The notes below the pieces were generated by a model. The model was given only the letters and a program-made list of their open reading frames with translations, searched no databases and was not told where the DNA came from. A stretch of DNA of 64,000 bases from Epiperipatus broadwayi (lineage: Eukaryota > Onychophora > Udeonychophora > Euonychophora > Peripatidae), in NCBI GenBank assembly GCA_028023455.1, contig JAQFVV010006216.1, positions 685,001 to 749,000 on the forward strand. The letters are read 5' to 3'. Within the stretch, counting starts at the first letter, position 1; each line of letters opens with the position of its first letter. Shown one piece after another: positions 38,575 to 54,239 of the stretch. The position numbers and the translations under genes were made by a program.

Positions 38575-38577
<3 letters not shown>
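36691..38577 (+). other. Less AT-rich region with promoter and polyadenylation signals, possible LTR
   Basis: CTATAAAAAGG at 37246-37256 looks like a TATA box. AATAAAC at 38102 follows the perfect stem-loop GGTGTCCCAAGACACC (38079-38094), and the right edge runs into a TA array at 38578. Length and layout resemble the solo LTRs elsewhere, but I could not find an ATTG start or a CAAT end, so it is left unclassified. No open frame has a known domain; the 71-codon frame at 38131-38346 looks fortuitous. Confidence 0.35.
37246..37256 (+). promoter_or_regulatory. Possible TATA box
   Basis: CTATAAAAAGG stands in a less AT-rich neighbourhood (CTCCAGGGCAG upstream, GTTCGAGAGTTAG downstream), so it is less likely to be chance than other TATA strings here. 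Confidence 0.35.

Positions 38578-38659
<82 letters not shown>
38578..38659. repeat. (TA)n microsatellite
   Basis: About 82 bases of TA between the region above and a GC-rich patch. Confidence 0.96.
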
Positions 38660-38660
<1 letters not shown>

Positions 38661-38689
38661 GCTTTGTTTTGTAAATCCATGCGTTAATT

Positions 38690-38865
38690 AGCCACCCAAA
38701 CTCTTTTGTATAGGTCTTTGTTTCTCCCTGACCACCGGCACCGTCAAAGGTTATACTGTAGGGGCACCGAGCTAAGGATGGTGCTGTGAAATGGACTTTG
38801 ATTCGAACGATACTGACCAGGTTGCTGGGGTTTGACGCGGGGGGCGCATATTTGATCTAAATTCA
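38690..38865. other. GC-rich patch of unknown nature
   Basis: About 175 bases close to half G+C, against a background near a quarter. It contains GGGGCACCGAGCTAAGGATG followed by GTGC (a GCACC/GGTGC stem), the string GATTCGAAC, and GACGCGGGGGGCGC. The reverse complement has TCGTTCGAATC, which resembles a pol III box B, but I found no box A. It could be the end of an unrecognised element or a host regulatory or exonic piece. Confidence 0.4.
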
Positions 38866-41800
38866 GCTTGACTCTGTATAATCTAAAATAATTCATCTAG
38901 AATATGTACATAAATTTTATGTATGTCTCTATTTTCTTCAACTATAACAATCAATTTTGATTCTCAAATGAGAGATGTTAAATCCTTTTTACTTACATTC
39001 TTAGCAATTTTTCAACTTCTTAAGTAGTTATTACAATGCTCCTATGAATTTGAACAACATGAAGAATTTTTTTATTTTATAATAAAAAGTGTAATACTTT
39101 TTAGCTAACAATTATAAATTATTTAATATAAATAAATAAGTTTAATTATTGCCTAAATTTATTGCAAAATAAATATAATAATATCTTCTCTTAAAATTAT
39201 ACATTGTCTTTAACTATACTTTTACAAATTAAATGTTTTCTTTTTATTCATTCTCTTCAATTAGAAACATTTCTGTTTTCTCTTTGGTTTCTTTTGTATT
39301 GAATTACTTTTAAGTGCAACTCATTTTTGCACTAATTATTATTAATGATTCCTAATCAACTGACTTCTATTATATTTTCACTTTTTTTTTACTTTTTTGT
39401 TAATATTTTTTACTAATCTGTTAAATTAGAAATGTATTGATTTGCCAATAGTTGACACTATCTTTCTTTATCATAATATTTGTATTAAAATAAAAAATAA
39501 GTGTTTATTAAGCTAAGAATGTTAGTTTTACAACTAAGATAAAAGTCTTAGATAAAAATCAATTGTCATTTTGTAAAATGTTTTTAAAATTAATTTGGAA
39601 AAAAAATAAAACAAAACAACAATTTGCTAAATAATTAAATTATAATCAACATTAATAGTCATGTGTATTGAATATGTTCATTCTAACTTTAGAAAGTAAA
39701 AAAATTGTAGAAAATCAAAAGTTAAAATGAGTTTTGTGATGTTTATCCAAACCAATTATATATATCCAAATATATCAGTTCTTTTAGTCTGCCTGTTTGA
39801 CATCTTGAAATGATATCTTTCATCTTTTATAAAATTTATTGTTTAACATTGAAATATTTAACACTTTACTTAATTGTAATTCTTAGTTGTATTCTAATCT
39901 AAACCATATATTCAATGAAAGCAATTAATATTTAAATAAAAAAAGTGATAAATTGAAAATTCAAAAAATGTTGTAAAAAAAATATTCATGATGGTGCAAC
40001 TACAAAACATTAAATCAAATTATTTCTTTAGTACTGCTCATCATATTTTTTTAGAATCAGAAATCTAAAAATCTCTCTTTATTATGCAACAAATATGTCA
40101 ACAATGTGAAAAAATACTTTCTTCTTGTGGTTTTTTGCTCATTTTATTATAAAACTTTAAAACAATTCAATAATCAATTTATAATATTGTTTTACTAATA
40201 AATTCTCATAAAATTTTAACTAAACATAAGTCAAACTATGAATTCTAGCTAGCTTTTCTAGATAAAATAAACAAAATCAGTTTTACTAATTTAAGTATCT
40301 TAATATAATCCAATAGCATTGGCCTAATTGCAGAACACATAGCTGACGTCTTAGCATCTAATGGCTAAAATTAATGCAAACCTTGACATAGAAATGTATT
40401 ATTAAGCTGCATGAAAAATAATATTGCAAATATTTTATATTCAGTAAAGTGATTTATAACAATTTAAATGATAATTATTTCAAGAACAAAAATTAAAAAC
40501 TAACTATTTCCAAAAATTTTACAAAACTAAGTGACATTGGTTAAAGGGCTTTAAAAAACGTATCTAAGCATTTTTATTTTCTGTCGAATGCAAAAAAAAA
40601 TCAATGAACCCAAGTGTTAATACATTTGATTAACAGCAAATTTAACCATTTATTCAGCAAAATTATACATTTTCAATCTTTTAAATCAAAAAGATTTAAT
40701 TTAAGGTTTTTCTATTACTTTCCGTTTTTTGATAAAATTCATTTTCAAAATTAAAGTTGTTAAGATGCTAATATTAAAAAAATAAATGGAAAATACATTC
40801 CTAATGTAAAATAAAGCATTATCAAAACATTTCTACATTTTTATTGGATAAAAAATACTGTCTGTTTAAACAATTTAGATGGCATATTGAAAAAAAAAAG
40901 ATTCAAAACATTTTTTTAGTCATTATTCCCCTTACCGATTTTTACATTTATTACACACATTTTTCTTCTGAATTTCATTGTTCAAAATATTTCACTCAAG
41001 CCTCTGATAAATTTAAAGTAAAACATTTAAGATATTATTAATTTAAAATAATTTTCTGCAACTTTCATCAATGATCTCTACCATAAGAAAATAATTGCTG
41101 GGATTTAATAAAAATGTGAGTATAATACTAATATTAACAATAAGTAAATGTATGCATGGATAGACAAATCTAAAGAATATATGTGTAATTTTAATGGTAG
41201 CACTACAGAATTTTAAAAACCTATGTAGTTCTACACTGCCACTATAAATTATTATATATATTATACCTATTTATTTTTTCTAAATTTTGAAAATAGCTTT
41301 AAATTTGAATAGAAAAGAATAGAACAGTGGATGAATATTTTTAAATCAAATGATTTTGTTTATTATGATATTAATATAAAGCAAAATTAATTGAGGTTTT
41401 TTTTTCTAAAATAATAAAATAGCACTATTAGAAATAGACTTCTTTACTTCAGTGAAAGATAATAAATGCTACAATTTTGAGTCATTAGGACTATTCTGTG
41501 TAGTAATGTTATAAAAATGGATGCAAAATAAAAAAGTTGGATATTTTAAAGACAATGCTTGACTTTTTAATATTGCCATAAATAACAAAAGTATGGTTTA
41601 ACTTAAATATTTCTTCATAACTTTTAAATCAAATATTGTACAATAGTTAAAATTAATGGAGGTATGAAAGAATGAATTCAGAGTGGATAATTATTGGAGA
41701 GTAAATCCTAAGATAAAAATGTGTAGATAATTTTATCAATAAATTTTTAATTTATATTACAAAAGAAATGAAACTGATAAAGAAATATTGGGAAGCTTTC

Positions 41801-41922
41801 AATATATAAAATGTTTATAATTAAAAAACATTACAAATAAGTGTCAACTGAGATAATATCTTTACAAAATTTAAAGTTAGAATTCAAAATCTCATGGTTA
41901 CATAAAAATGTACTTTATCAGA
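38866..41922. other. AT-rich DNA with no recognised gene
   Basis: Frames are short and low-complexity. No repeat or domain was recognised. Confidence 0.45.
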
Positions 41923-41984
41923 CAAAATTTGTTTTAAATTATTTATATATATATATATATATATATAATTTAAAACAAATTTTG
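41923..41984. repeat. Palindrome with a (TA)n centre
   Basis: CAAAATTTGTTTTAAATTAT (41923-41942) and its exact reverse complement (41965-41984) flank 22 bases of TA repeat. It can form a perfect 20-bp stem, longer if the TA core also pairs. Confidence 0.9.
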
Positions 41985-41987
<3 letters not shown>

Positions 41988-42022
<35 letters not shown>

Positions 42023-42055
42023 TGAAAAAAGAGTTATGAATATATATATATATAT
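41988..42055. repeat. Interrupted (TA)n
   Basis: Two TA runs (41988-42016 and 42040-42055) separated by CAATTGAAAAAAGAGTTATGA. The second run is the left flank of the solo LTR at 42054. Confidence 0.9.
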
Positions 42056-43459
42056 TGTACCGTTTATTTACTTATGGTGCAAATATATTGGGATTTGGGT
42101 AAAAGTTTAAGAAAAAATAAATTTAGCAAACTTTTTAAAAGACGCAATTAAATTTTTTTTTAATTTGCATAATTTTTTTTTTAAATGTACAATGAAAGTT
42201 ACATTTTTCATTCATATTTTTTTAAGTGATTAAAAATAAAAGTTGAAATTGGAAAGAATAAAAGACACGCAGATTATTAATCCAGATAAACTAAAGAAAA
42301 GAAAGAATTCCACATGCTCATTTCAGTTAGTAAAATCTGTCTAATTCTGATTAAACATGGTGTAATGTTTAAAAAAAAATTTTATAACTAAAATTTAAGA
42401 AATAATATACAAGATTATTATCTTGTATGATGATAAACAAACAAAAGAAAATAGATGTGCAGAGAAATCTAAAAATGAATCGCGACTATAAAAGGGCAGA
42501 AAAACTTAAAACTGGGTCTTTGTCTTTTCCTTAACTAGCAGCTTCCCTTAGATCCAGAATACAGAAAATATCCTATTCTGGACTACTCATATGCAGGACT
42601 AACACTACTCTATGCTGAGGTGAATCGTCATGCAGAGAGAAACCGATGAGTTTTCAGATACTGTTCTTCATATAGGTCACTCAGAAAAATCTGTTGAGTC
42701 AAGCCTTTAGGACAAGCCAATAACCTACAAAATGTTGACAGTGAAACTAGTTAACTTCAATGGACTCTTCAAAATGTGTACTACAAAACTTAGTGGTAAG
42801 ATTATTCATATCCCAACTGTGACTAAATAAACGTTTGCAAACAATCCTTCCTATAAGCTTATAATATTACAATTAATAAAGGCATTTGCAGAATTATCAT
42901 TCAAAAAACTTCCTGGAAGAAACTTAAGTGAACTGTAATTATTAAACTATTTTAGTTAGTTGATTTAATGTCTGAATTAGTTTACATGTATTCTTTCAAA
43001 TTAATTAATAATGTGTTTTTAATATTTTAATTTGTCAGAATAAAAATTTTTTTTCTAATATCAATTATTCAGTGTGCGTTATTAATGATAGTTATTACAT
43101 TTATTAATGTTAGTTTATTAGGATTTGGGTGTATAATTTACCTTAAGCCCCAGGAATAATATTCTCTAAAAAATAAAGTTACATAAAAGCATAACTCTGA
43201 TCTTTTAGTCACTTGTGTCAAAATCATGGGATACGAGGAAGTTAGGAGTCTATTGACTATGGCACCCTCTTATAAATTAAAATTAATTTTGCCGGAAATT
43301 CCTGTCATAATAATTAGTAGGCCAATTAATCAGGAAATATATCTATGTTTTTTTTGGGAATAGGAACAAGATATTTTCTTATCCATAGCTGGATTAACTT
43401 TCACTTAATAGTGTGTAAAAAAGACGGCCTACCAAAATATATCAAAATGTGAAAACAAT
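42054..43459 (+). mobile_element. Probable solo LTR
   Basis: It starts ATTGTACCG directly after (TA)n, and TGTACC can pair with GGTGCA 26 bases in, the same start design as the other LTRs here. A strong TATA box lies at 42487, and AATAAA signals at 42827 and 42877. The proposed end, GAAAACAAT before ACTATATATATAT, keeps the CAAT rule but is a weak match to the start, so the right boundary is uncertain. The body does not match the other LTRs. Confidence 0.55.
42487..42494 (+). promoter_or_regulatory. TATA box of the solo LTR
   Basis: TATAAAAG followed by GGCAG, about 430 bases after the LTR start, comparable with the 480-base distance in the 10861 LTR. Confidence 0.5.
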
Positions 43460-43625
43460 ACTATATATATATGTTCAAAAGATGGCGCTTCACCAAAACC
43501 ATCGAACAAGTGTAAGATTTGTTTACATAAACGAAAAAAGAGTCAGAAATTAACTACCTCTTTCATTTGCTCACCCCCAGATCAGCTGATTTCAAGCTGG
43601 TTTGCTCTCCTCAGTGAGTGATAGA

Positions 43626-43626
<1 letters not shown>
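43460..43626. other. Short segment between LTR and TA array
   Basis: It contains AGATGGCGCTTCACC, similar to AGATGGCGCCCTGG near the end of the 2.1-kb LTRs, and is less AT-rich than its surroundings. It may be a remnant of another element. Confidence 0.3.

Positions 43627-43671
<45 letters not shown>
43627..43671. repeat. (TA)n microsatellite
   Basis: About 45 bases of TA. Confidence 0.95.
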
Positions 43672-43675
<4 letters not shown>

Positions 43676-45006
43676 AAAGTTTTTAAATAGCACATCACAT
43701 CAAGACCAATAAACCATTCTTGTTATTTCCAACTATTCCTAAGGTATTGATCTTACTCTTCCATTGTATATAAATATACATAATAATAAGATAGTTTTAT
43801 AGCTTTTTTGTTAAAAGTAACTTTTAATAAAAGGAATCATGAAGTTAATTTAATAATCTTTGGTTGGTAGCTTCATTTATTTTTTATTGTTTTTGTTCAA
43901 CTGTGAAGTATATGGTTAATATTCATTTTTGCTAAGTAAATATTTTATGATTTTAATAAGATTATTTTTTATTAAAAATACATTAATCTAATGCAATCCA
44001 ATTACTTTTGAAACAATAGTATTTTTTACTTTAGTTTGCATTTCTTTTTTTAAAAAAAGTATCTTGATATCCATGAAATTCGTTTTATTAACTAATATTT
44101 AAAATTTGCTTAACAACAGAATGTGGATATAATAATAAATAATATTTTAATACCAAATTTATTACTAAACTACAATGTATAAATGTGTATATCAAATTTA
44201 ATACTTTGGAAATCTAAAGCTATTTTTACTATTTGAATGTATATTAAAATTTAGGGGAAAATATTTATTTCATCAATAAATTACTGACAATTTTAACATT
44301 AAATTTTTTTTCAAAATACTTTAAAAACTTTTAATTTTTTTATTTGAGAATTTGTGGATTTAAAGATAATTGAAGTTAAACTATTTTCAAATTTTAGATT
44401 TTCTGGTTTAGTCAGAAGTGCATCTTGAGGACATTTATCTTTTTTAAATATTTTTATTTATATCTAATATTGATAATAAAAAGTTATTTATAAAGCAACT
44501 AAGTCCAAGAATATAATTACAATAATTCACAAAATGAATATTAGCCATTTCTCAATATGATGAGTAGAATTGACTTTAATATATGGAATTAAGCATAATC
44601 TACAAGTTTATTTAAAGGATTCTTTAGGGATCTGATTTGTAAATTATTGTAATAAAATTTTCAGATTTACCTGATCTATGAATATGTTCAAAAAATGTAT
44701 GGTGATAGGATGGTTAAATATATTTAAAAGTATTATTTTTTTTAATTACTAATGAATTAGAATCATAAAGAAAGGACTTTAATAATGTTAATTGAAAATG
44801 AAATAAAATACTATTCAGATTGTTGTAAATGAAAATAAAATTGAATATAATGGACTTGAAATAAATCTAATAATCTTAGTTCAGTCTGTAAAGAAAATTT
44901 GCTACATATTTAAAATGAATCACTCTATTATACATTTTTTTAAATCATATATTTAAAATATTAACATCAACAAAGCCATTCTAGAAGTTACAAAAAATGT
45001 GTGTAT
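43672..45006. other. AT-rich DNA with no recognised gene
   Basis: No frame of note, no repeat match, frequent poly-T runs. Confidence 0.45.
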
Positions 45007-46215
45007 ATATAAAATAATCCCAGTGCATAATGCTATACTGAAATAAATATATACAAATATTAAGCATTAAATCATGCCACATGGTTAAGAAATCCAGTAC
45101 TGCCCTCTGTGAACTAATATTTAAAATACATTAGAGTTCGTATTTCAAAATAGCCAGATTAAAATGATACCACTTTGACCTGTCTGCTATCTGATGTTAT
45201 ATATTGAAATACGAACAAACTCAAACAAAGAACTGGGAAATTTAGCAAACAACGATCTTAAATTTTGCTACAAACAAACATGTTTTACTATTATTATATA
45301 AAGACAAACTAAACTTTAGTAATTTTAATCTTTAAACCACCTAACACAAATGTTTGTTTGTATTTCAATATATAACATCAAATAGCAGACAGGTCAAAGT
45401 AGTATCATTTTGAACCGGCTATTTTGAAATCCAAACTCTAATGTAGTTTAAATATTAGTTCACAGAGGGCAGTACTGAATTTCTTAACCAAGTGGGGTGA
45501 TTTAATGTTTAATATTTGTATATATTTATTTCAGTATAGTGTTATGCACTGGGATTATTTTCTATACATTTGTGTTAGGTGGTTTAAAGATTAAAATTAC
45601 TAAAGTTTAGTTTGTCTTTATATAATAATAGTACAACATGTTTGTTTGTAGCAAAATATAAGATAGTTGTTTGCTAAATTTCAAGTTCTTTGTTTGAGTT
45701 TGTTCATATTTCAATATATAACATCACATATCAGACAGGTCAAAGTGGTATCATTTTGATCTGACTATTTTGAAATACGAACTCTAATGTATTTTAAATA
45801 GTAGTTCACAGAGGGCAGTACTGGATTTTTTAACCATGTGGGGGGATTTAATGTTTAATGTTTGTATATATTTATTTCAGTATATTATTATGCACTGGGA
45901 TTATTTTCTATACATTTGTGTTAGGTAGTTTAAAGATTAAAATTACTAAAGTTCAGTTTGTTGTTATATAATAATAGTAAAACATGTTTGTTTGTAGCAA
46001 AATTTAAGATCATTGTTTGCTAAATTTCAAGTTCTTTGTTTGAGTTTGTTTGTACTTCAATATATAACATCAGATAGCAGACAGGTCATAGTTGTATCAT
46101 TTTGATCTGGCTATTTTGAAATATGAAGTCAAGTGTATTTTAAATATTAGTTCACAGAGGGCAGTACTGGATTTCTTAATCATGTGAGGTGATTTAATGC
46201 TTAATATATATATAT
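45007..46215. repeat. 346-bp repeat array, one inverted and three direct units
   Basis: The unit contains CATTTGTGTTAGGTGG, GTTTGTTTGTAGCAAAAT, a core around CAGACAGGTCAAAGT, CACAGAGGGCAGTACTG and TATTTATTTCAGTATA. It occurs inverted at 45007-45352, then direct and truncated at the front at 45353-45566, full at 45567-45912, and truncated at the end at 45913-46215, where it runs into TA repeats. Spacing of the shared strings is about 346. Inside each unit TTCGTATTTCAA and TTGAAATACGAA type strings face each other about 90 bases apart. No coding signal is seen. Confidence 0.8.
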
Positions 46216-46566
46216 ATATAGTAACTATATGGTTTGGCTCAATTACACTAAGCTTTATTCAAATGATCCAGTATGTAAAATTTTAAATTTTAAGGAATAA
46301 TAATTATTAATATATTGAAAATAAGTGTGTAAAATTAGTAATAGGTTGAAATGCTTGTTGAATTATAATTTTACAATTAAGTAAAAGCTCACTAATAAAT
46401 ATCCTGAGAGTGATGACAACTTGGACTGTCTGAAATGCGCTAGAAAATCTGATAGAGTGGATATGAATTTTATAAACATTTTTATCATAAGGCCTAGTGG
46501 CAGTCATATTTAAAATAATATTTTAATAGTAATAAACCAATTTGGAAGTATGAAAATATTTAGCAC

Positions 46567-50068
<3,502 letters not shown>

Positions 50069-50777
50069 GCTATCAACATATCATCTGATTATATTGAAAT
50101 CATCATCAATCAATATAGTATAAGCCCTATAATTTATGAGTACATCTAAGGCATCGTCACTTAATAATCATAATATTATTAACCTAGAGTCCATATTAAT
50201 TTAAGTGGTATACTAAAAGATAAACACTTAATATTGGTTTAATCAGTTTATATGAACCTGCAGATCTATCATTCACCAATCTTGATCACTTTGTTCATAA
50301 TTATTTGAGAAAAGGAAGTTGGTAAGTTATTGTGTTTAGTTATTAAAAAGTTATTCATATCTCTTGAAGCTTAAAGTTTATAATAGTTATGGAGTTTATA
50401 AAGTTTTTTTGGAATTGCTAAATATTGTCTATTAATTCGATTTTGTATTAAGAGCTGTTCTGTACATTATATTTGGGTAGTGGCAAAATCCCTCTCACTG
50501 ACCCAAGTATATCTTGTATAACAATATTTAAGTTGTTTAAACCCTGAGAAGAATAGGTTATTAATTTGCAATGAAGAATTTGAATTTATGGTAAATTTTA
50601 TATCTAGTTATTTATTGTAATTGGATTTGAGTTATGTTATATTCACTGTTTTTTGTTTTAAAATATATAGCTTGTTTTGACTTTATGTAGAATATTCTGG
50701 TTTTGTTAAGCTTGGAATCTCTATTTTATTTAGTTTAGATTATTATCATTTAATTCAATAACCATTTAGAGTTCTGG
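50069..50777. other. No recognised gene
   Basis: AT-rich, no frame or repeat recognised. Confidence 0.45.
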
Positions 50778-51108
50778 ATATCGTCTTCCATCATCATCAT
50801 TATTCTCATCTGTCATTTTAATCTTTCTTTATTTCTTCATTCTTATTTCATCTTAATTAATTATTCTAATTAATTTACCATCCACTAGCTCTTATTCCAT
50901 TATCATCTTAATCATTCATTAACTTTTATTCTATCATCATCTTAATCATTCATTATTCTTATACATCTTCATTCTTTTCTCTTCATTCTCTGACTCATTT
51001 CATTTTATTATTTAATTATTACTTATTTTCATCATCCATTTAGTCATCTACATCCTCATTTACTTATTACTTAACTTATAGTTTTAATTTAATATTCATT
51101 CCATAGAT
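50778..51108. repeat. G-depleted TCAT-rich degenerate tandem tract
   Basis: About 330 bases with only some seven G residues on the plus strand. The sequence is made of TCATCATCTTAATCATTCATT-like words; ATCATCTTAATCATTCATTA occurs near 50901 and again near 50937. It looks like an old, degenerated short tandem repeat. Confidence 0.55.
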
Positions 51109-51659
51109 CTAATTATTGTTTATTTGTCGATTTGATGAATATGAAATTTATTTCATATCATTTTGTTTGTGGATTTTAAAGCTAGTTTGACCAAATGTGA
51201 TTATCTTCATTAATCACCTTGTAATCTTCTTTAGATTTATATTTTCATGCTAGCTTAGTTCAATAAAGAAATCATCTCTTTAGTTTAACATTTCTTTTTA
51301 TGCTTATATTCTTGATGATTCGGATAGTGCATATTACAAAGGCAGATTTAGCGCCTAAAATGTGGAGCTTGATTAGTTACAATTGCTAGACATTCTAAAG
51401 AAAATAGTAAATGTCATTTATCAATTTAGATTGGAAAATAATAAATTACACTTAATTGCATTAGAGTTGTATATAAATATATAAATTTTATAGAATCGTA
51501 TTTACAAAGTATATCTTGATTTAATAATTATCTTCCCTCTTCAATTATTTTAATTGTATTATTATTAGATGTATTTAAAGATTGGGTTAGTTTATAGTAT
51601 TAAATATTGAAGTTATATTTTAATATCCCCACATTTGTATTTAGAAATTGTCGTGTTAT
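51109..51659. other. No recognised gene
   Basis: AT-rich, nothing recognised. Confidence 0.4.
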
Positions 51660-52065
51660 ATATATGTTTTGCTTATACAATATTTTAAAAACAAATATGT
51701 ACCCCAATTTTTAAGTTAAGATTTTGTGTATTGAAAGAAATAATAATAAATGCAAAATTAAAGAAGCTATGTTAATAAAAAGTGAAAAGCATCATTTGAT
51801 AAATAGACAGGTTGCCAATATAAAAATTACTGAATTGTGGGAAAACTGATGTATGACATATTATGTTTTGTTTACATTTGTAATGGTTTTTTTGTAATAC
51901 AATTTAAATCTAGTTGATAACGACTACATAGATAGTTGAAAGTACTTTTATTAAATTGTGGTATATATTTGTTTTTAAAATATTGTTTACTGTATTAATT
52001 AGTGTATTGTTTTGATTATTTATATATATTTTATTATAATTGGAATACAGACATTGATTAATAAT
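51660..52065 (+). pseudogene. Penelope-like element 3' end
   Basis: 51720-51850 is nearly the reverse complement of 5340-5490 and encodes the PLE C-terminus: a basic stretch KLKKLC-type, then IKSEKHHLINRQVANIKI-like residues and a stop. The untranslated tail (GATAACGACTACATAGATAG near 51914) continues in parallel with 5134-5330 up to the TA array. The protein is lost upstream of 51.7 kb. Confidence 0.7.
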
Positions 52066-52096
52066 ATATATATATATATATATATATATTAACTTA

Positions 52097-52151
<55 letters not shown>

Positions 52152-52162
52152 CTAAGTTAATA
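52063..52162. repeat. (TA)n with a palindromic outer frame
   Basis: TA repeats interrupted by TTAACTTA and GTATAT. TATTAACTTA (52087-52096) and TAAGTTAATA (52153-52162) are exact reverse complements around the main TA block. It lies at the 3' end of the PLE fragment. Confidence 0.8.
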
Positions 52163-54239
52163 AAGTTATGGAATAATTGTTAAACTTTTCAGGCTAAGAT
52201 ATAAGCCTTATATTAATAAAAAAGCGCAAGTAGTTGATGTTCCTAATAAAAGACATGGTTTAAAATAAAGTAAATAAATCCTTATAGCATAGTCGAAAGG
52301 AACTCTTGATATTGTCTTCTGTATCATTCTGTTTGTTAATCCTACTTTAAAGAAATACATCCATAAACTAAATTATTAATTTAATAAGATATCAATTTAT
52401 TTATTTATTTGTTTATTGATTTAATTTCACAACCATTTTATATACTTTCCATGTAAAATTTAAACTGCAAGTATTGTTTATTATTAGTAAAACTTTTATT
52501 TGATTTATATTTTTAAAAAAATGAACATTTGAAAAACAAAACAGTTTTTATGTTTTCCACATATATATATTTGTGCTATTATAAAAATATATAATCACAA
52601 TCTTGGAATAAAGCTTATAATATTTGTTTTATATAAAAGAATGACTTTGAATTTTTATTTGAAATTTATTAGTATCTGTCTTGTTTTTTTAGTACATCAG
52701 TTAATAATTGGTTGACAAATTCATCCATTAGACTAAATGATAATCTTGTATATTAGTGGGTTATTTTTATAAGCAGCAGTAATGGAAATATTAAATTACA
52801 TGTAATCTTATTTGTGAATATATATTTTGGATTCAATAAAATTCCCTTTGTTCCAATTTATATTTATTAACGAATCAAATTGTTAGTTAAGTTAACCCTT
52901 AGAATTAACCAGTTAACATGCCTTAGTCAATGCTCTGTATTATTTAGGTTTATTTTGTATAGCTAGCTGAAGTAACAATATAAGTGGTGATTAGAGTACA
53001 TTCACTCATAAGTAATATATTTTCTATAGTGTAGATCATTTATTATTCGTAACTTTATAAATTAGTAATTTGTTCAAATACAGTGAAACAGAGTAATCTG
53101 ATTTATTGTAACTCATAGTCAATGGCTGGAATTAGTATATTTTATTTTATTCATTTTTGAGGCAATTTCTTTTCTCTTTATATGTATATGGCATGTCATA
53201 ATAAGTACTATTACTTTTGTTGCTACCAATTGGGGCCATTTCAATTATTAGGACCTTTCTTTATATGTATTTTTTACTTACTATTACATTTGGCACTACC
53301 AATTGGGGCAATTGTATTTTCAATTAAATTTTTATTATGTTTAAGGCAAGGGTATCTTTTCATATATAGTTAAGACATACTATTGTATTATATTAATTTT
53401 ATCCTTTCATACGTAGTATTATATTTGCTTCCCAACTATTGAGATATGTCATTTCTTCATACATTGCATATATGTACCATTACAATACATATATATATAT
53501 ATGTGTGTGTACTTTTTCTATCTACGATAATAATAAGAAAAACTTAATATTATTATTAATTCATAAATAATAAAAAAAATTGCTACGTAAAACTCCAGTC
53601 CATGATAAGCACTCATTTAAAAAAAAAAAAAATGTTTTTTATTTCTTCGGATATTTCATTACCAAATCCTTGTAAGCATTGAAACTTCCTGACACACTTT
53701 TCTATGACAACTATTGTATTAACCCTTGAAGACAACAACTCCTCTCCCAGCATGACGCATGATCAGTTGATTCCAAAAAATGATGAACAAATAATGGAAA
53801 ATGAAAAGGAAAAAAAGGCAACTTTGAGAATTTGGATCCATCTATAAAAATAATCACTAATTTTTTCTTGAACGTTTATAAAAGTTATAGTCTATTGTTT
53901 ATATCTTTTGGAATAGTGATTATTGAAAACGATATTAACTCATAATATTTAAAGATAATTCTCCAGAGTTTTCTCACTCCACCAGGAACATATATGGGCT
54001 TCTAGTGTCTTTGACTTGGCGACATGGATTCAGGTGTACTTATATGTATATTTGTGCATTCTTGTTTATGAAACTTGGTATTTAACAATTTAATAAAACT
54101 AGCTTAAAGCTATTCTGTCAGAATATTTTTTTATTTATCCAGGGATATTTTTTTCTTCAGTTAATAATTTTCAATTATTGTTCTTTTAAATGTTATTAAA
54201 TACATCCAGACTTTGTAAATAATAAAGACTTATCACATA
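52163..54239. other. No recognised gene
   Basis: ACCAATTGGGGCMATT occurs twice about 72 bases apart (near 53225 and 53297) inside a hydrophobic 63-codon frame (53182-53373) that looks like repeat translation. Otherwise AT-rich with nothing recognised. Confidence 0.45.

Noticed and set aside
53182-53373. 63-codon hydrophobic frame with a membrane-like look
   Set aside because: It arises from a short repeated sequence (ACCAATTGGGGC twice), with no homologous motif and no promoter context.
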